The translations under genes and the position numbers were made by a program. Below the pieces are notes generated by a model. It ran no database searches. It was not told the origin of the DNA and worked only from the letters and a program-made list of their open reading frames with translations. DNA of 16,068 nucleotides from a bacterium. Its GTDB lineage: Bacteria; Omnitrophota; Gorgyraeia; Gygaellales; UBA12090. Shown here piece after piece: positions 13,137 to 16,068 of this stretch; within the stretch, counting starts at the first letter, position 1, and the number at the start of each line of letters is the position of its first letter. The DNA lies in NCBI GenBank assembly GCA_004299495.1, contig SCPY01000059.1, positions 1 through 16,068 on the forward strand, given 5' to 3'.

Positions 13137-14300
13137 ATGGAAAGAATCTATTTAGACTACGCGGCGACAACGCCCTGCGACCCGCAGGTGCTTAAGGCGA
13201 TGGAGCCATATTTTACCGAAAAATTCGGCAATCCTTCCAGCATCCATTCCTTTGGCCAGGAGGCAAAAAAAGGAATTGAGGACGCGCGCCAGAATCTGTC
13301 CGATTTTCTCGGGGCAAAGCCGGAAGAAATTGTCTTTACCAGCGGAGGGACAGAATCAAACAATTTTGCCATTTTCGGGGCGGCGAGCGCCTTAGAAAAG
13401 AAGGGAAATCATATTATTACCAGCGTAATTGAGCACCATGCCATAACCGAACCCTGCAAGGCCTTAGAAAAAAGAGGGTTCAGCGTAACCTATGTGAAGG
13501 TGGATAAAAATGGCTTGGTTGATCCCTGTGATGTCAAGAAGGCAATCACGGACAAGACTATCCTTATTTCCATAATGCATGCCAATAATGAAATCGGCGT
13601 TATTGAGCCGATTGCCGAAATCGGCAAGATTGCCAAAGAAAGAGGAATTGTCTTGCATACGGACGCGGTGCAGACCGTTGGCCATATTCCTGTCAATGTC
13701 AATGAACTAAGCGTGGATTGCTTAAGTTTATCCGCGCATAAATTCTACGGTCCGAAAGGAGTGGGCGCGCTGTATATCCGTAAAGGTACCCGCGTAAACA
13801 GGTTCTTGCTTGGGGGAGACCAGGAGAAGGGCAGGCGGGCCTCAACGCACAATGTCTCCGGGATTGTGGGGATGGGCAAGGCAATAGAATTAGCCGGGGA
13901 CAAGATGAAAGAGGAGGCGGATTTTCAGAGCGGCCTGCGTGATAAGTTAATCAAGGGATTGACGGAAAAAATTGACCGGAGTTATCTTAACGGGCACCCT
14001 GCGAGGCGCCTGCCGAATAATGCGAATATTTCTTTTGAATATATTGAGGGCGAGTCAATATTGCTTAATCTGGATATGCTGGGTATTGCCGCGTCAACCG
14101 GCTCTGCCTGCACCTCAAGCTCTTTAGAGCCGTCTCATGTGCTTTTGGCTATCGGGCTTCGGCCGGAGAACGCCCACGGCTCGGTAAGGCTGACTCTGGG
14201 CAGATGGACGAAACAGAAGGATGTGGATTATGTGATAGAAGTCCTTCCTGGAATTGTGGATAAATTGCGCCAGATGTCTCCGCTCTATGAGAAAAAATAA
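13137..14300 (+). CDS. nifS: NifS/IscS-type cysteine desulfurase
   Basis: This PLP enzyme converts cysteine to alanine and passes the sulfur as a persulfide to Fe-S assembly or other acceptors. At 387 residues it is of normal class I length. IYLDYAATTP opens the protein. TSGGTESNN (68-76), EHHA (99-102), HTDAVQ (174-179) and SAHKFYGPKG (PLP lysine Lys202) are all present. The persulfide cysteine is Cys325 in STGSACTSSSLEPSHVL, the longer loop typical of NifS/IscS rather than SufS. The segment GGDQEKGRRASTHN deviates from the common GGGQE.G.RAGT.N in two glycines, a mild variation. A perfect AGGAGGT at 13121-13127 stands 9 nt before the ATG. LarE ends 21 nt upstream and BioB starts 3 nt downstream, so it could supply sulfur to both neighbours. 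Confidence 0.93.
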   Translation: MERIYLDYAATTPCDPQVLKAMEPYFTEKFGNPSSIHSFGQEAKKGIEDARQNLSDFLGAKPEEIVFTSGGTESNNFAIFGAASALEKKGNHIITSVIEHHAITEPCKALEKRGFSVTYVKVDKNGLVDPCDVKKAITDKTILISIMHANNEIGVIEPIAEIGKIAKERGIVLHTDAVQTVGHIPVNVNELSVDCLSLSAHKFYGPKGVGALYIRKGTRVNRFLLGGDQEKGRRASTHNVSGIVGMGKAIELAGDKMKEEADFQSGLRDKLIKGLTEKIDRSYLNGHPARRLPNNANISFEYIEGESILLNLDMLGIAASTGSACTSSSLEPSHVLLAIGLRPENAHGSVRLTLGRWTKQKDVDYVIEVLPGIVDKLRQMSPLYEKK

Positions 14301-14303
14301 GAT

Positions 14304-15287
14304 ATGCTAAGCGTAGATTATATAAATAAGGCCGCGGACAAGGCTTTAGCCGGTAAAGGGCTTACTTTAGAGGAAGTTAAGAATCTGCAGACGGCCTCAG
14401 ACGGCCAAATATATTCTCTTTTTGCCGCGGCCTATACAATCAGAAAGAAATTCCGCGGCAATAAGGTTGAGCTGTGCGCCATTACCAATGCCCGTTCGGG
14501 GGCTTGCTCGGAAGATTGTTCTTTCTGCGCTCAATCCAGCTTCCATAAGACAAAGGTTCCGGTGTATCCCCTCTTAGAGGAAAATGAAATATATGCCCGG
14601 GCAAAACGCGCGCAGAAGGCCGGGGCAGGTTATTTCTGCATTGTTACCAGCGGCAAGGGTGTAAAGGATAAAAAAGGTTTTTCAAAGATATGCAGAGTGA
14701 TTTCTAAAATCCGATCTAAACTTAAACTGCATGTTGATGCCTCGCTTGGCGAATTAGATTTTACTCAATGCAAGGCGCTTAAAGAGGCGGGGTTATTCCG
14801 CTACAACCACAATTTAGAAACCGCGCGCAGTTTTTATCCCGCGGTATGTTCTACCCATAATTATGCTGACCGGCTTAAGACTATTGAGAATGTGAAAAAG
14901 GCGGGCATAGAGCTTTGCTGCGGCGGCATTTTCGGCATGGGTGAGACCCGGAAGCAGAGGTTAGAGCTTTTCTTTGCCTTAAAAGATATTTCTCCGGAAT
15001 GTATTCCGGTGAATTTCTTAAATCCTATCTCCGGCACCAGATTTGAGAGAAAAAAGCCGCTTACGCCGCTTGAGTTCCTGAAAATCGTAGCTATCCTGCG
15101 CTTTATTTTTCCAAGGCAGGAAATAAAAGTCTGCGGCGGAAGAGAAGCAAACTTAAGAAGCCTGCAGCCATTTTTATTTTTGGCAGGCTCAGACTCCATC
15201 ATTATCGGAGATTATCTTACCACCAAAGGCAACCCTCCTTACCAAGACCTGCAGATGGTCCGCGATTTAGGCCTGCGCACAAACTAA
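14304..15287 (+). CDS. bioB: Biotin synthase with atypical auxiliary-cluster site
   Basis: This radical SAM enzyme inserts sulfur into dethiobiotin, the last step of biotin synthesis. At 327 residues it is of usual length. The SAM cluster motif is CSEDCSFCAQ (Cys68, Cys72, Cys75). YNHNLETARSFY (167-178) and FGMGET (210-215) are BioB signatures. Of the auxiliary-cluster ligands of E. coli BioB, three align: Cys112 (with Cys97), Cys205 (with Cys188) and Arg280 (with Arg260). The fourth, Cys128, aligns with Asp145 in LHVDASLGEL. Extra cysteines at 58, 130, 156, 182, 206, 233 and 277 might contribute. This recalls the reported biotin synthases of obligate anaerobes with a different auxiliary cluster. 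The ribosome binding site is weak, and the 3-nt gap to the cysteine desulfurase suggests coupling. BioF follows after 4 nt. Confidence 0.92.
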   Translation: MLSVDYINKAADKALAGKGLTLEEVKNLQTASDGQIYSLFAAAYTIRKKFRGNKVELCAITNARSGACSEDCSFCAQSSFHKTKVPVYPLLEENEIYARAKRAQKAGAGYFCIVTSGKGVKDKKGFSKICRVISKIRSKLKLHVDASLGELDFTQCKALKEAGLFRYNHNLETARSFYPAVCSTHNYADRLKTIENVKKAGIELCCGGIFGMGETRKQRLELFFALKDISPECIPVNFLNPISGTRFERKKPLTPLEFLKIVAILRFIFPRQEIKVCGGREANLRSLQPFLFLAGSDSIIIGDYLTTKGNPPYQDLQMVRDLGLRTN

Positions 15288-15291
15288 ACAT

Positions 15292-16068
15292 ATGCTACAG
15301 TTTCAAAAGGAATTAACCGCGCTTCGCTCAAAAGGGGGCTTGCGCGAATGTAAATTTATTTCTTCCGGCTGCTATGCCTATATCAAGATTAACGGCAGAA
15401 AACTCCTAAACCTCTGCTCCAATAATTATCTTGGCCTGGCGGATGATAAGCGCCTGAAAGACGCCGCGATACAGGCAGTCAGGAAATTCGGCGTAGGCGC
15501 AGGCGCGTCAAGATTAGTCCTGGGAGGAAATACCCTGCACAAGCGATTAGAAAAGGCATTAGCCGATTTTAAGAAGCAGGAAGCGGCTTTGGTTTACTCA
15601 AGCGGTTACAGCGCGAACCTGGGGATTATTCCGGCTTTTGTGGGCAGAAGAGATCTGGTATTCTCTGACCGGCTGAATCACGCCTCAATTATTGACGGGA
15701 TTATCTTAAGCCGCGCGGAACTGGTGCGCTATCCGCATAAAGATACGCGGGCGCTGGAGGAATTGCTCATGGCTCATAAGCCGGAGGATAGAAGCCAAAA
15801 TAGATTAATTATTACCGATAGCGTATTCAGTATGGACGGTGATATCGCGCCGGTCCCGCAGCTGGTAAATCTGGCTAAGAAATATGATTGCCTCTTAATG
15901 ATAGATGAGGCGCACGCAACCGGAGTCATGGGAAAAAATGGCAGAGGGGTTTTAGAGCATTTTGGCATAAAGCGCGATGAGCGGATAATCCAGATGGGCA
16001 CCTTAAGCAAGGCCATCGGAGCGCTTGGCGGCTTTGTCTGCGGAAGGAAAGATTTAATAGATTATTTA
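15292..16068 (+). CDS. bioF: 8-amino-7-oxononanoate synthase (partial, 3' end cut)
   Basis: This PLP enzyme condenses pimeloyl thioester and alanine to 8-amino-7-oxononanoate, the first step of biotin ring assembly. The open frame runs from ATG 15292 to the window end (259 codons of a usual about 385), so the C-terminal third lies outside. Clear alpha-oxoamine synthase marks are SNNYLGLADD (43-52), GASRLVLGGNTLHKRLE (71-87), SDRLNHASIIDG (125-136), DSVFSMDGD (176-184), IDEAHATGVMG (204-214) and the PLP-lysine motif GTLSKAIGALGG (Lys240). Related enzymes (Kbl, serine palmitoyltransferase-like) share these motifs. The position 4 nt after bioB makes BioF the best call. There is no obvious Shine-Dalgarno, so translation probably depends on bioB. 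It is the last member of the larE-nifS-bioB block visible here. Confidence 0.9.
   Translation, partial: MLQFQKELTALRSKGGLRECKFISSGCYAYIKINGRKLLNLCSNNYLGLADDKRLKDAAIQAVRKFGVGAGASRLVLGGNTLHKRLEKALADFKKQEAALVYSSGYSANLGIIPAFVGRRDLVFSDRLNHASIIDGIILSRAELVRYPHKDTRALEELLMAHKPEDRSQNRLIITDSVFSMDGDIAPVPQLVNLAKKYDCLLMIDEAHATGVMGKNGRGVLEHFGIKRDERIIQMGTLSKAIGALGGFVCGRKDLIDYL

Noticed and set aside
14388..14406. 9-nt direct repeat CAGACGGCC separated by one base at the start of bioB.
   Set aside because: It lies within normal BioB coding sequence (QTASDGQ) and codes for expected residues; chance.

Overview
All genes in this window lie on the + strand. It looks like chromosomal sequence from an uncultivated, probably anaerobic, Gram-negative-type bacterium. 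The evidence is the end of a respiratory complex I operon, a ferredoxin-dependent 2-oxoacid oxidoreductase, a biotin synthase with an atypical auxiliary-cluster site, tightly overlapping genes, and several GTG starts. The overall style fits candidate phyla such as Omnitrophota, but that placement is a guess with no marker gene behind it.

Layout: (1) 1-1990: the 3' end of nuoM and complete nuoN, overlapping by 4 nt. (2) 1991-6068: a visibly more AT-rich accessory segment. It holds a self-contained DUF3800 cassette with its own promoter and perfect hairpin terminator, a 69-nt structured intergenic element, and a radC fragment that lost its catalytic domain. Next comes a translationally coupled pair: a DUF1848 protein with a C-terminal CxxxCxxC motif and an Rsm22-like methyltransferase. 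Two imperfect copies of a 29-nt sequence beginning GGGGTCA flank this pair, one inside the radC remnant and one just after the methyltransferase. (3) 6069-10480: korA (gamma-alpha fusion), korB and malQ, almost gapless, behind an extended -10 promoter. (4) 10517-12310: an MscS-type channel, a YggT protein, a secreted YHS-domain protein and a 37-residue Cys-containing membrane peptide. (5) 12279-16068: LarE, a NifS-type cysteine desulfurase, BioB, and BioF running off the edge.

How the genes fit together: the flanks are core metabolism. Complex I and the KorAB oxidoreductase belong to NADH/ferredoxin electron flow and 2-oxoacid metabolism. MalQ handles glycogen or maltodextrin. The right end is a sulfur-handling and biotin block in which a cysteine desulfurase sits directly before the Fe-S enzyme BioB. 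The AT-rich segment is the likely acquired part. Its most interesting content is the DUF1848-methyltransferase pair, both members carrying cysteine clusters, bracketed by related repeats and placed where radC was disrupted.

Points most worth checking: the repeat-bracketed DUF1848/methyltransferase module; the Cys-to-Asp change at a [2Fe-2S] ligand position of BioB; KorB with only three cysteines; a heptamer tandem repeat inside larE; and the 69-nt foldable element after the DUF3800 terminator.
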